Assembly (NCBI RefSeq): GCF_000350225.1
Contig: NW_005179156.1
Coordinates: 1-64,000, forward strand
Direction: 5' to 3'
Length of the DNA stretch: 64,000 nt
Origin: Chondrus crispus
Taxonomy: Eukaryota; Rhodophyta; Florideophyceae; Gigartinales; Gigartinaceae
The notes beneath the pieces were generated by a model. That model was not told the origin of the DNA. It saw nothing but the letters and a program-made list of their open reading frames with translations, and did no database searches. A program made the position numbers and the translations under genes. Within the stretch, counting starts at the first letter, position 1. Every line of letters starts with the position of its first letter. This document shows, piece after piece, positions 43,729 to 55,538 of this stretch.

Positions 43729-45300
43729 CTACGGCGTCTGAATCGTGACCTTCTTGGTCTTCTTGTCCTTAGCGCGGCTCGCCGAGCGATGCACCTTCGC
43801 GTAATTAACTAGTCTCAAAAACGAAACGTCCCGATTTTCTTGTCGGTATTGAGATACCATCGGCTTGATACTCGAATCGAGTCCTTCAATAAACATCGTC
43901 ATTTGTTCTTCCATCGAATATACGTTTCCACATCGATTGCTTGCGTCCGTCAGACGGATATAAAATTCCATCTCGTCTTCAGACGGTCTTTGCTGAACTT
44001 CTCGCAATGCGAGCACGGCTTGACGGATCGCCTCGTCGGTTGCGAAACTCCTCAACAACCACTGTACGGCCTCCGGCCAAACGGATACCTTTCCGTGGTG
44101 GGACCCGGCCGTTTGAGACACCGAAGTGTACTGTCTCAGGGCGATGCCGCTTAGAAATTCGGGCAACAAGCGGATCGCTTGCCCCTCGTTCATTTCTTGA
44201 GTATCAGACTCTTGAACTAGTTTTGCCAAAAAATCCAACACAAGGACCCCGTCCTCACCTGTGAACGTGTTGTCCTTCTTCACCTTAGGCGGAATATCTC
44301 TCCTGATTTTTTTGCACGGCGGTCCGCCGGGAACTTGACAAATATGTCTGCGGGTTCCGCAAGCGGTACGTTCGGTACGAAAGTAATTTCTTGAGGAGGT
44401 AGTTGGTCGGATTCAGCTCCTCCAACTCCTCCCATTGCGGCCCGCGCCGCGTTGCGACATCTTTGGGCTCCACGTCCTTGTCTCTCCGCGAGGCGGACGA
44501 AATGATCCCGCCGCGTCTGGAGGTAATTTTCTTGCCCTGCGATATTCCTTTTCCTTCCTCTGAACGATGTTCGGAATTGCTGGCATGGTTCGACGAACCG
44601 TTGTCACCATCTTCGGAAAGGCCATTCGACTCGGCCATTGAGTCTTGGTCCTCTGGCTCGTCACCACCGTGACTCCTGCTCCGGCGTCGCAGATTCTTCT
44701 TCGAAGTCTTCGACTTGGAACTCCGCTGTACCGCGGCCTTGTCCTTCTTCGATCGGCGGTCGCCTTCTCGACCCGTTGGGAGCAGCTCTTGCCCGGCGAC
44801 CTGTTCAAGGTCCTTGAGACGATGAGCGGTGCGGTCGAACCGGTCGTCGATACTGCTTCTAAATTTACCTAAGGACTCCAAAGCTTGATTCGCGTCGCGC
44901 CTTGCGTCCTTGACTGAAATTTTCAACGAGGCTAGGACCTCCGGCTCCAGACCGTCGGTCGCCTCACCTCGCTTTTCTCGACGAGATCCACTCGAGCCGA
45001 CAGCTCTCCCAAAACGGTGTGGAACTCGGATGCTTGCAACTCCAGTTGCTTCCGGACGAGGGCTAATTCAGCCTCGAGCTTTTTCGTCATCTCTTGGCGG
45101 ATTTCCTCGCCCATCTTCTCGAACCTGTAGGATAGGTTATCCTTGTCGGCTTCAACCCCCGTCGGGGATTCTTGACCTTCAGGATCCGTGGCCGTATTGG
45201 CCTGGCTTCGGGTGCGAGGTCCCCGCGGGATCCTTGACACCCTTGCCGATCCGCTCCTACGCGCCCCGGGACCGACGTCCCCGGGTGCGCTTGTCGACAT
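43729..45300 (-). pseudogene. gag: E1 Gag (matrix-like and capsid), frameshifted
   Basis: It starts at ATG 45300 (MSTSAPGDVGPG). An N-terminal coiled coil (YRFEKMGEEIRQEM...LALVRKQLELQASEF) is followed by a Lys/Ser-rich, charged, probably disordered segment, and then a Retrotrans_gag capsid (FTGEDGVLVLDFLAKLV; WPEAVQWLLRSFA; EDEMEFYIRLTDA). It ends in KKTKKVTIQTP before the UAG at 43729. Relative to E2 and the array copies, two frameshifts break it: near 44968 (two bases missing after VDLVEK) and near 44310 (in the VRKIRRDIPP segment). Confidence 0.85.
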
Positions 45301-45437
45301 CGCTCGTACGAGCGAACCTACACAAAAAAGTTACAAACAAAAATAAAAAAGAGACTCCGTTACCCAGACCACTTTTGTAGTGCAACTCCAGACCGAGGCT
45401 GTCGTCGACACGATTCCAGGTCGGGTTTGCCGTAGAC

Positions 45438-45457
45438 AATTCTAGGTCGAGAGGTCA
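45438..45457 (-). promoter_or_regulatory. Degenerate primer-binding site of E1
   Basis: The minus strand reads TGACCTCTCGACCTAGAAT, the counterpart of TGGTCTCCCGACCTAGAAT in E2. The first nine bases have changed, so priming by the same tRNA would be impaired. It sits four bases from the LTR. Confidence 0.6.
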
Positions 45458-45461
45458 CTTT

Positions 45462-46826
45462 TGTAGTGCAATGTGCCTGGCAGGCCGCCAACACAGTCCG
45501 ACCGTCTAACAAAAAAGAAGAAAAACAACAACAGGAACAATCACTGCCGATAGCACGCGCTACGGAGCGTTCGAGACTCCCTTTCCCCTTGTGTGGGCTT
45601 GCGGCCCACGGTAGCTCAACTCCGACGCGGGGGTTAAGGAAAGATACCCGGCCCGAAAGGATAATGGTGGTAGAGACTTGTGAAGATTTGAGCGCTCGAC
45701 GAGTGCGGGTTGGGCTTGTCTACGAGGATGTAACCGCGGTTAGCTGGGTTGTAAGGCCAATGCTCGACGAGCGTCTTCAGCACCTTGTGTGTAATTCAAG
45801 GTCTTCGACGGGGGCTTGTTCAGCACTACCCGACGGGATCGTAACCGTGTAGCAACGCTACTACCGACTGTAGTGCAATGCGCCTGTCAGGCAGAGACCA
45901 AGGTCCGACGGTCCAACACAAACAACAACAACAAAAACAACAACTGCCAACGGCACAGCGCTACGGAGTGTTCGAAGCTCCTGTCCTCTTTAAGCGGGTT
46001 TGCGGCCCGCAGTAGCTCGGATCCCTGATAGGGGGGGCAAAGAGAAGGGCCCAGCCCGGGATCGGTAAATGGTGGTAGACACTTGTAAAGGCAACTGCTC
46101 GACGAGTTCGGAGGGGTGTTTAGGTAAACCTGGTCCGATGGGTCGTAAATCCAATGCTCGAAGAGCGCCTTGTACACCTTATACCCTTGATAAGGTCTTC
46201 GACGGGGACGTCGCAACGTAGCCCGTCGGGAAAGAAGTAAACGTAGCAGCGCTACACCGTCGTACTGCCCGATGGCAAAGTACCAACAACGGATCGGTCC
46301 CAACCAGATTCCGATGGAACCAACACTGAGAAAAGCACCACTGGTGCGCCAACACAGAAGCCCGATGACTAATGACATCACGTTGCGGATCGCAATCCTA
46401 CAAGGTGGGACCAACTCACGATTAAGGGAAATTAGGATAGGGAAGTAAAGGAAAATTGATAAGGAAAAAAAGGGGACCCCCGAGCGCTGAAGGATGCCGT
46501 AGGCTTAGGTAAAAGGGAGCGTCTGGTGGAGACGGACTTCGACCAAGGCGACATTCAACTCCGGCAACTCGTGTTACCTTTACTGACTTGGTCGTCAGAG
46601 GGCTAAGGAATATATCGCCCCGCCGGAGCCATTACAGTAGCTCGCGGCGCTAGATCCTAGATCTAATCTAATGTGAGCAAAATTAATGCCAACTAATTAA
46701 CTAAATAAAATAAAATAATTAAAAATTAAAACTGTGCAATTATTCACACGTGTGAATAATTGTAATTGAATATTCAAATATTTTCCATTCTTTTCACCCC
46801 CCTTTTCAGGTGCGTATTGCTCTACA
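45462..46826 (-). repeat. Composite LTR shared by E1 (5' LTR) and E2 (3' LTR)
   Basis: The left edge TGTAGTGCAA adjoins the E1 PBS; the right edge (TTGCTCTACA, one mismatch to the family end) adjoins the E2 polypurine tract. At 45869 a second TGTAGTGCAA start appears, directly after the CTACTACCGAC that elsewhere continues into the LTR. So 45462-45868 is an LTR piece and 45869-46826 a second, divergent LTR. One LTR thus serves two elements, as expected in a tandem retrotransposon array. Confidence 0.8.
46737..46762. repeat. 26-bp perfect palindrome with CACGTG core
   Basis: CAATTATTCACACGTGTGAATAATTG (two 13-base arms) in the U3 part of the composite LTR. In the other LTRs the left arm is present but the right arm is replaced after CACACGTGTG. 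Confidence 0.85.
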
Positions 46827-46838
46827 TATCCCCTTTCT
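46827..46838 (-). promoter_or_regulatory. Polypurine tract of E2
   Basis: The minus strand reads AGAAAGGGGATA directly before the LTR TGTAG; this is the plus-strand priming site. Confidence 0.75.
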
Positions 46839-46951
46839 GAGCGCCCTTGCGCAACGCCCAGCCATCGTATAATCTCCTGCCACTGCTGACCGTGTTTCCC
46901 AGTCATCAATCACTCTGCACGGCGTTGTAGCAAGGGTAAGACGAAAATACC

Positions 46952-48883
46952 ATGCTTCCTTCTCCGTCGGAACACTCGGACGATAGTGCCACCCGTAGAC
47001 GTCCGGGTGTTGGCTTTCCTCGCAAGTCCAAAGTGCCGCGGGGTCTTCCTTCCATACCCCGTCTACCCCCTGTTACCAACCCTACCGAGCCGGCCTTCCA
47101 TCCGGGCTACCATTCCTCTTAGGTAGCCCGCCGTCATCCTTCGCTCGAGGAGCTGCAGAACAAAACCATGCGTGACAACGCAGCTCTGTTTGCTTCTGCC
47201 CAGTGGTTCTCCTCTATGGGCGTCCGCGACCTCGACGGCATCAAAAATAATTTCGCCGATGATGCGGGCTTGTTGCCCGGTAACCTCCCTTTGCAGGCCA
47301 TTCACACCTTTGACAGGCGCGCCCGCATCGCTATACCCACCTCCATCCTACGTCACTCCTCCCCGCGTGGTCGCTCTTCCTTATCCCTGCGCTTCATGGA
47401 CGCTGTGCTCACTCGGATCGAGATTCCTATGGCCGACGCCCTCATTCCTTCATGTTACCATTGCGACACTTGGCAATGTCGTACGGAGGGGGAACGACTC
47501 TACTTCGAGAACCTCATCGACTGCACCTTCGGTGACCCCGTGTCCAAGGCGGACCGACTGTGGCGCAACCGACGCACCGTTACGACTGACGCCATGTTTC
47601 GGACCCAAGCAATTCTTTCCATAAACTTTCGCCATACGAAGCGGGGCGGTATTTTCTTTTTCCAAAATACTGTACGCTTTGAACGCCGGGTCCGATCTGA
47701 CACTGGGTACTTCGTGGCGTACCAGATGATTGAGGCCCGTGAAATCTCCAGACAGCACTACACAAATCGATACCAACGAACCCCTTCCTGGTGGAGTCAA
47801 TACGAGGTATGTCAGGGTTTCTGGGCTGAGTTAGGACCCATCCTGACATATTATGGCAGTCATTTACGCGATCCGCAGCACGGGCCGTGGACTGTGTTTC
47901 TCATGGAGTGGTGCGTGAAAGTCGCCGCCACCCTCCTGTAGGAAGGTTTCGACTGCTGGCGCCTGTGGCACCTCCCTTCGAAACTCCGCGAACAGATGCG
48001 TCTCCTCGATTTTTCCGTCCCCCTGGGCGGGTCCGATGTGGACCGTGAAGTGCACGCCCTCCTCGACATGATCGAGACCGTAGCGTGGGATTGCGTTCCT
48101 CCGCAAAATTCGTCTCGGTCCTTTTCGCGTGAGCTACCCTCTTTTTCTCCTGGTAGAAATCATCCTGCTGCCGGCGACTTCGTGCGGATCAGCCCCTGGT
48201 CCTCCTCCCTCTGTTCTGCCTGGGAGGCCCAGATGAGCCGCCGTTTCGGAAATCAACCACCAACCCCCAACGCAGTCACTGTGGTGAACGCGGATCCTCG
48301 AGAGCCTGAGATGTGCTCTCGACCTTCGGCCCCAAGTTCCCCTCTCCATGCACCGGTCCGTCCCTCCGCAGCTGAGGCCCCAGTGTGCGTCGTACTTCCT
48401 CCCACGAGCTCGGCGGAAACCTTGTCGCTTCGAGTCGTGTCTTCCTCCGACGTGAATCCAACCTCACTTCCTGCTTCCCCTTCACGCGAAGGACAGCTCG
48501 TCACATCCGTCCCAACCTTGCCATTGCCGTCATGTACGGCACCCGTGGGCTTGACCCGCCCTCAGGCTCCTCCGCGCGTCGAGCTTCCTCCTGCGAGCTG
48601 CTCGACGGGAACTATTTCAATCCGGGAAGCCCCACCGTCGGCCGAGGATCCGACCTTACGTCCGGCTTCCCCTTCACCTGAGGGTCCGCTCCTCGCCCCT
48701 ACCTCGGTCCCTCCATCATCCGCAATTCCCAAAGAAAAAACCTCTGCTGCCGCCGTTTACCATCGCCTTCTCATGGCTCATGGTGTGGAGGGAGAAGCCC
48801 TCCAGGGGGCGTCCCTGGACGACTTGCGAGTTCTAGCTCGGCTTGTCACCTCCCTTCCAAAGGGAAAATCCCTTGGGGCATAG
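46952..48883 (+). pseudogene. Antisense accessory ORF of E2 (aORF), unknown protein
   Basis: One phase runs from ATG 46952 to TAG 48883 (643 codons), broken only by TAG at 47120-47122 and TAG at 47939-47941. The second is TGG (Trp) in E1, so it is a point mutation. Layout: a basic, Pro-rich N-terminus (LPSIPRLPP); a conserved aromatic-rich domain of about 330 residues (WFSSMGV, RSDTGYFVAYQM, CQGFWAELGP, FLMEWCVKVAATLL, FDCWRLWHLP); a Ser/Pro-rich linker with the repeated ELPPAS/VLPPTS kind of motif; and a conserved C-terminal helix-like end (GEALQGASLDDLRVLARLV). No catalytic motif, zinc finger or membrane segment is evident. It lies where some plant Ty3 lineages carry extra ORFs. Its function is unknown. 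Confidence 0.7.
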
Positions 48884-51800
48884 TCTCGTTGAGACGGCGG
48901 CCACAGCACTTCCTTGCGACTTGTCCTTCTTTTCCCATCCGGCCCGCATGATAGTCGAGTAGCGACTTTATCGTACGACTTTTAGGCGATAAAAAGAACC
49001 CACCTGCAAATCCCCTGTTATTTCCGACTTCCTCCTCTTTTCTTTTTTTTCTTTCTGCGTACCGTCACTGCAGTCGTACCCCTCTTTTTACCAACTTCCT
49101 CCTCTTTTGCATTTTCAATTTTTCCCTCCCTGATTCCCCTATGTTTCCTTCTCTTCAATCCCTCCTCTTTATCCTTGGCAATTTTCCTCCCTCTTTTCAT
49201 GCGCCCTGACTCTGCCTAACGACGGAGGCAACGTGCGTGTTTACAGCATCTCTTCTTGCCGTCGGCAGGGGCGTGGCGGTCCCAGACAATTTTTCTAGTC
49301 GCCCTCCCCCTTTTTGTTCAGCCGTCCACGAAACGTTATCAATGATCGCAACTTCAGTTGCCCCGTTGCCCGTTTGGAGATTCCTCCTCAAGGAAATACA
49401 GTACCCCCTAGAGTCTCTGAGGTGGTCCGCGTTTCTTTCCTCCTCTTCATTTCTCAATTTCCCCCAATTTCCTGCGCCTTCTCTTTCTCCCATTCTCGAT
49501 GTGCGTCTTCCCTTTCCTCCTCTTTTCTGGTTTACTTCCTCTTTTTGTCTCTCCCTTTTTACCTCTTCAAATTCCTCACTTACCACCTCTTTTCTCGCAC
49601 ATCGGGCACGCTCGAAAACGTCATCAAGACCACCTACCACCGCTGCTTCTCATCCTATTTACATCCGTGTTGACAGCACCCACGAACTCCATAGCAGGTG
49701 TCCTGACTCCTCATGGATCACTAGACCGGTGCACTGTGTCGACCCGTCCCTGGTCTAATGCCCTGTGCGTATATACACAACTTCATTCAACATCTTCTCC
49801 CATTGAAGGATTCCGTAGCTCCCTCTCAGTCCGTGCTTCAGTTTTCAGGTAGTAGCTGTACACAAACTCCTTCGGTCCCTCGGTATCTGGATCTTCTTCC
49901 TCCACCACTTCGATCATCGACCTGTTTCAAACACGGACCAAAAACTCCTTGCTTCTTGAAAAAAAAGAAAGTTTCAATTCCCACAACCTCGCAGAGACCA
50001 ATATCGGGGGAGAACAACCTCCAAAAAAATATCGAGCACACCTTTGCACTTGCGCGTCGCCGCCCGGGGAGCTCGGTGCGAGTTTGCCCGATTATAATTG
50101 TTGCTCCAATGTGATTTTCACAAGCTACCCCACGTCACTTCGGTACACTTGTCAAGCTTACCGCAAGGATCCCCCTGACAAGCGCACTTGTAGCGACGTA
50201 CGGCCGTCCCGTAAGTCTCATCAGTCCGTGGGTAAAGCATAAATAATTTCCCTACAACGCCCTGCCCTTTCCTGCCTTTGAATGTACAGTCTGGCGTCAA
50301 ACCGGTGCATACCGAACTCAACAGGCGATCGCGTGTAGGAGGAATACATACATGTTGCTTTGCGAATGCTGTGACGCAGCGAATGCGGGTGTGCGAGCCC
50401 ACAAGGACTCGTCCTATCGGATCGGTATCGTCATTTCAGCGTGGTATTTCGGGAGGTGCGCCGTTCCCCTTTGTCCTTGTCATGCTTCCCGATAGAGGAT
50501 TGGACGTGTTCGAATTGCCTCACCTGGGCAAAATTTGCTGGTGCGCGGCGTACATGGTGATCCTCTCGGTGGGTCGCGGTTGGCAACCTGCCCGACGACT
50601 TCGCGTGTGCTCCGAGTCTTGGCCGCGGCGTTTTCGTCGTCGACGACATGTTCCGTCCGCACCCCAGAATAACTAGCCCGACCTTCACTCTTTCTTCTGC
50701 GACAACAATAACACGGGTCGTGCAGTTCGCGTAATTGGTGGGAAGAAATGCGGCGAGGGGGGGTGGTACTGGCATAAACTTGCACTTGTCGTCAGAATAT
50801 CCCCTCATCTCGCACGTCCGATCAGCAATATCTTTTCCTCAATTTTTGATAAAAATTCCAAATGATGTCCTGTGTCCCAGTTTGGCTGTGCAGAGCTCGT
50901 CTTTCTTCATGATGTGATGTTGAGGTGAACTCGGAGGTATCCCGGAGTGGCATTTTCCAAAATCACCTCTGGAGTATCTAGTGGCTCATTTGAGGTCCCG
51001 TCCGACGACAACTATTCGTCCTTCAGACTCTCCCCGTGAATCGTGTCACGTTCCTTCATCCTTGCGAGGTTCGTTCCTTCTGCTCCCGTTCCTTGTTCCA
51101 ACCGTGGGCAGGGCAAGCGACAATTCCCATCATGCTCCTAATATCTCCCCCACGACATTGTCGCATCTCGCATCACCCCCTTCCTCTCGACTCGCCTCGC
51201 TCGTGTGCACGAGCACATTAACAGCCTCTTTTTTACATCTTCTCTCTCGATTGTCCGGTAACCCGCTCGCCAGTCTGGCTCCGTCCTCCATGCGCCTCCC
51301 AAAAGAATGTGCCGTCGTTTTTCCCGGGGAAGGGGGGTTTTCACGGACTTATCTAAACCCATACACTGCAGTTCCCTCAACTTGTGCCTCATAAAGGCTA
51401 TATTTGGAGGGCTCGACGCCCTTGGTAGAATAGGCCTTCCCCGGTCGCGACGACTATGCGAAGCTTGAATAACTCTCGATGAGACCTCATTAAGGACTGT
51501 AGGAAAATTCCCTTGGTACAATCCAATACAGACGACGTCATTATTAACTGGCATCGATTCGGTGCGCACGACAGACACGTTTTCTTCCCTCATAGTTCCC
51601 TCGTCCGAATTACCGGGAACAGGGTCACGGCTCTCAGCAGTATTTAGCAAGCTGCCGTCGGTTGCGTTCCCACATTGTAAGATGTCGTTACTCTCCCCTG
51701 AGATTATCCCTTGGTTTTCAATCCATTTCGCCCCTGTGACGAGATCTTGCTGGATCTCATCAACACCGTACGCGCCTTGCTCTTCGCGCTCCACCTCGCC

Positions 51801-52647
51801 GCGTCGTCGACGTTCCCCTTCCTCGCTGATTACCCCTGTCTTCGCTTCCTTCGGAAGTGTCCTTGTAGGTTCTTCTGATCGACCCCCGCAGTGCGGGGTC
51901 GTCTCCTCGACAACACAAAAAATAAAAATAACTAAAACAGAGCAATAACAAAACAGAAAAGAGGAAAATAAAATAAAATAAAGAAACAAAGAAACGACCG
52001 AGTTGAAGAGAAATCACGATGGGTAAGTGCTAAGTAGATCGTTCTGGAAAAAGTGGACCGGTTGTGAGTGTCGACGTCGGTCACCGCGGGGTGATTTCGT
52101 AGCTGCGTTCTTCTGACGGTGGTCCCTCTGGGCGGGTCTTCGTGCTCGTCGAGCATGGGCAGTGTGTTAGCAGTGAGTGTGACGGTCGGCTTCGTGTGGG
52201 GTCGGGCGGGACTTAGCTGCGGGGCGACTTAGAATAGTTATGTCGCCGACTGTGGCAAACGATCACCGCTTCACGTGCGTACTACAGCTGTAGTAATTTT
52301 TCCTGCTTTTTGATTATAATTTCACAGCATGGCTGGAATCGATTTCTCACTTGCGTCGCCTGTTCAGCGGTTTGTTGTCGACACGCATATATATGTATAT
52401 ATTTTTTTGATTTCATCATCCCCCACGCGGGCGGACCATCCGTTCGAAACGCCACTTCTCGTGCGTACCGTGATGAGGCGTGTGTGTTTCCTGAGAGGCT
52501 CAATGCCTCATCCAAGGATACAGTCTCGCTTCTCTGCCTTGCTCTTCTTTCCTTCAAACTCCTTATTTGTGCACCTCGTAGATGCGTTCCTTTCTCGAAG
52601 TTCTGACCTCTCTGTTGTCTCTAACCTACTAATTCTATTTACGATGG
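48884..52647. other. E2 spacer between aORF and chromodomain
   Basis: About 3.8 kb, little related to the E1 spacer except for the recurrent TTCCTCCTCTT word (49028, 49095, 49437 and 49513 regions). A 283-codon minus-strand frame (51138-51989) starts in a T-rich tract with a hydrophobic run and continues with a charged region; it matches nothing I know and has no E1 counterpart, so I do not call it a gene. Confidence 0.4.
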
Positions 52648-52890
52648 CTATCCCGGTTGTGCGTGCGACGCTTGCGTGGGTAAGGGCAGCCTTTTCCTTC
52701 GGAAATAGGTGACTACCGCGCTGCGGGGGATCTGCTCAATAGGTTCCCACGTTACGTCCTCGATGGTATACCCATACCACCTCACTTTGAGAATTAATTT
52801 CTCCTCTTCGTAGCCGTGGTCCACGATCTTGTCGATCACATACTCCTGACTCTCGGCTTCTTCTTCCTGCGTGTCCAACTGTCCTTCCCC
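52648..52890 (-). pseudogene. E2 integrase C-terminal chromodomain
   Basis: EYVIDKIVDHGYEEEKLI then KVRWYGYTIEDVTWEP is the same chromodomain as in E1. A frameshift near 52890 separates it from the integrase frame, which runs on into junk ending at 52836. Confidence 0.75.
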
Positions 52891-55538
52891 TTCCGAAGAT
52901 CTTTCAAATCATCCTCTTCTCTGGACTTTCCGAACTCGCGTAGGTCCTTCGGTGTCCCCGCTGTCGGCGTTCGACCAACTAAATTATCGTGGTCCGTCGT
53001 AGGCGCACGGGTGTGAGGACGTTCCTCGTCCTCCATTACCTCTCCTTCTTCTTTTAGCTCCGGCGCCCCCAGGAACTGTAGCGCTTGCCGTAGGCCAGTT
53101 ATCAGCGCATAGTCCATCGGGCTTGGGGCTAACTCCACCCGGTCTCGCGATACGGGTTCTTCCTGATCGCCAATGGCAATGACTACCGTATGTTGATCCG
53201 ATCTTCGGACCTGATAAGGTCCTGTGGCGACTTGTGCCAGCTTGTGTTTCGGTTCGCTAGCCGTGCCCTGCTCCTTCCGGAGGAACACGTAGGACCCCTG
53301 TGGGATCTCATATTGCGGTTTGCGAAGGCGTGTGTCGAAATTTCGCTTGTAGCGCGCTTGTTCTTTTCGCAGGCTCTTATCAGCGCCTTTCATCAGGCTT
53401 TCCAACCACGACTGCCATTTCACGTAGTACGCTCGATTCGAGCTAAATCATTCCAATCTTGGCTGTGCTTGTAACGCAATGCTTCTCGGCGCCCGAGCTA
53501 ACACCAGCTCGAAGGGCGCAATGTTCGTAGTTCGATGAACTTGCGTGTTGTATGCGAATATCACAGCGTCGCTAAATAGGTCCCAGTCCTTGGGATGCTC
53601 TCCAACATATTTTCGCAACGCGGAAGTCAGAGTGCGGTTAAACCTCTCAACTTGGCCGTTGGCTTGCGGGTGGTACGTAGTCGTGAACACATTGCCTATG
53701 ACGAGAATTCGACAGACGTTCTGAAAGAACCGGGCCGTGAACTGTGTTCCATTGTCGGACAGCAGCTTGACCGGTGGTCCGTACACGAATACCCAATGGT
53801 GAACGAAAGCTTGTGCAATGTGCGCAGCTGATATCTTCTTCAACGGTACGGTTCGTACCAGTTTCGAGTATCGGTCGCTGATCACGAGAATATACCGATT
53901 TCATCGTTTAGTTGTAATTAGCTCGCCGAGGATGTCGATGGCGACAAATTCCAGCGGAGCTTTGGGCGTGAACAGCTTCATTTCCTTCGTGTTTCTTCTT
54001 AACTTCACCCTTTCCCGCGCACATGCGGCGCAATTCTTCGCGACTGCGTAGCAGTTCAGGGCCATCGTGGGCCAATGAAAATATCTTCTCAATGTCTTGT
54101 AAAGTTTCCTGCCTCCCGGGTGGCCTGCCAATTTTGCGTAGTGGCTCAACCCTGGGACGCGGTCCCTTAACGATTGTGGTATCACCACTTGTACAAACTC
54201 CGCCGCAGTACGGCATAGAGTTCCTTCGAGTTCCTCAGTCTCCATGCTGAACGTTCTCACCTTTCCGGCGTCCATTTCTTCCTTGATGCGGTTGCAGAAG
54301 GCGTCCACGGCTTGCTCGCGAATGAGCTCCTCCGGAGTGACAGCTTGGAATTGATCGAGGCGCTCAGGAGCGGTCTCCCCCTTAAGAGCGAGGATGTCGT
54401 CTAACGCGTCAAAACTGTCCTCTTCCTGCACTGTTCCCTCGGCCGGTTCGGCCATAAAGCATGGGATTTCGTCGTCGATTTCGTCGACGGTTTCTCCTGA
54501 GGTCCGCAATCTTGACAGGGCATCAGCTTGGCTGTTAGCCTCGCCCTTCTTGTACTTGATTTCGAAATCGAATTCCGAGAGACGGAGCCTCCATCGGATT
54601 AATCTCCCGCTGGGGTCGGTTACGTTCATCAACCACCTCAATGAGGCATGGTCGGTATGCACAATGAAGTGCTCGCCATATAGATATAGTCTTAAAGTCT
54701 GTATGGCCCAAATTACCGCTAGACATTCTTTTTCTGATACAGAATAGTTTCTCTCGGCTGCGGATATCGTTCTTGAAAAGAACCTCATGGGTTTACGTTG
54801 CGCATCCGGATGCGTTTGAGATAATGCAGCGCCGATTTGATAGTCGCTTGCATCGGTGTCGACCGAGTATGGTAGGTCCTTCTTCGGCAGCGCCAACACC
54901 GGCGGTGCCAGGATGGCGTCTTTGAGCTTGTGAAAAGCTTTTTCGCAAGGTTCGTCGAATCCTTCCAACTGGGCCGGTTGTCCTTTCTTCAGTAGTTGGT
55001 TTAGAGGATGCGCAATTTTCGCATAATGCGGAACGAATCTGCGGTAGACATTACAAAGTCCCAAGAAGCTTCTGAGCTGGGTCTGCGTTTGGGGGTACCT
55101 CACTTGTTCCAATGCGACGGTTCGCGCAGCGTCCACTTCCAATGTACCTGGCCGAACGACATGGCCCAGGTACCTGATCTTTTCGACGAAAAATTCGCAC
55201 TTGCGAAGCTTGAGCTTCACACCTGCCTTCTCCAATACAGAAAGTATTTCATCCACGTGCACGATGTGCTCCTCCCACGACTTGCTAAAAATTATTATGT
55301 CATCCAGATACACCAAACAGCATTTCCAACGGAACGGAGAGAGCAGGATATCCATTGCTCTCTGAAACGTCGCTGGCGCGTTGGTAAGCCGGAAGGGCAT
55401 TCTTGAAAACGGTAGAGACCTGAGTGGTACGAAGAAGCTGTCTTGTCGCGGTCCGCTTCCGGAATACGCATCTGCCAATACCCGGAAATCGCGTCCAACG
55501 CGGAAAAGACGTTGGTGTCTCCAAGCGAGTCCAGACAC
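52891..55538 (-). pseudogene. pol: E2 pol: RT 3' part, RNase H, integrase
   Basis: From about 55400 the frame carries the RT palm with YLDD, the RNase H motifs TDAS, EKE and HTDH, and the integrase H-H-C-C finger and AIDILG. It is interrupted by TGA near 53899 (GGA Gly in E1), continues with VISDRYSKLVRTVPL, SDNGTQF and VERFNRT, and meets the TGA at 53445-53447 that E1 also has. The GPY-type segment VATGPYQV lies in 52836-53423. A frameshift near 55400 (after the YHSGLYRF segment) disconnects it from the RT fingers. Confidence 0.9.
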
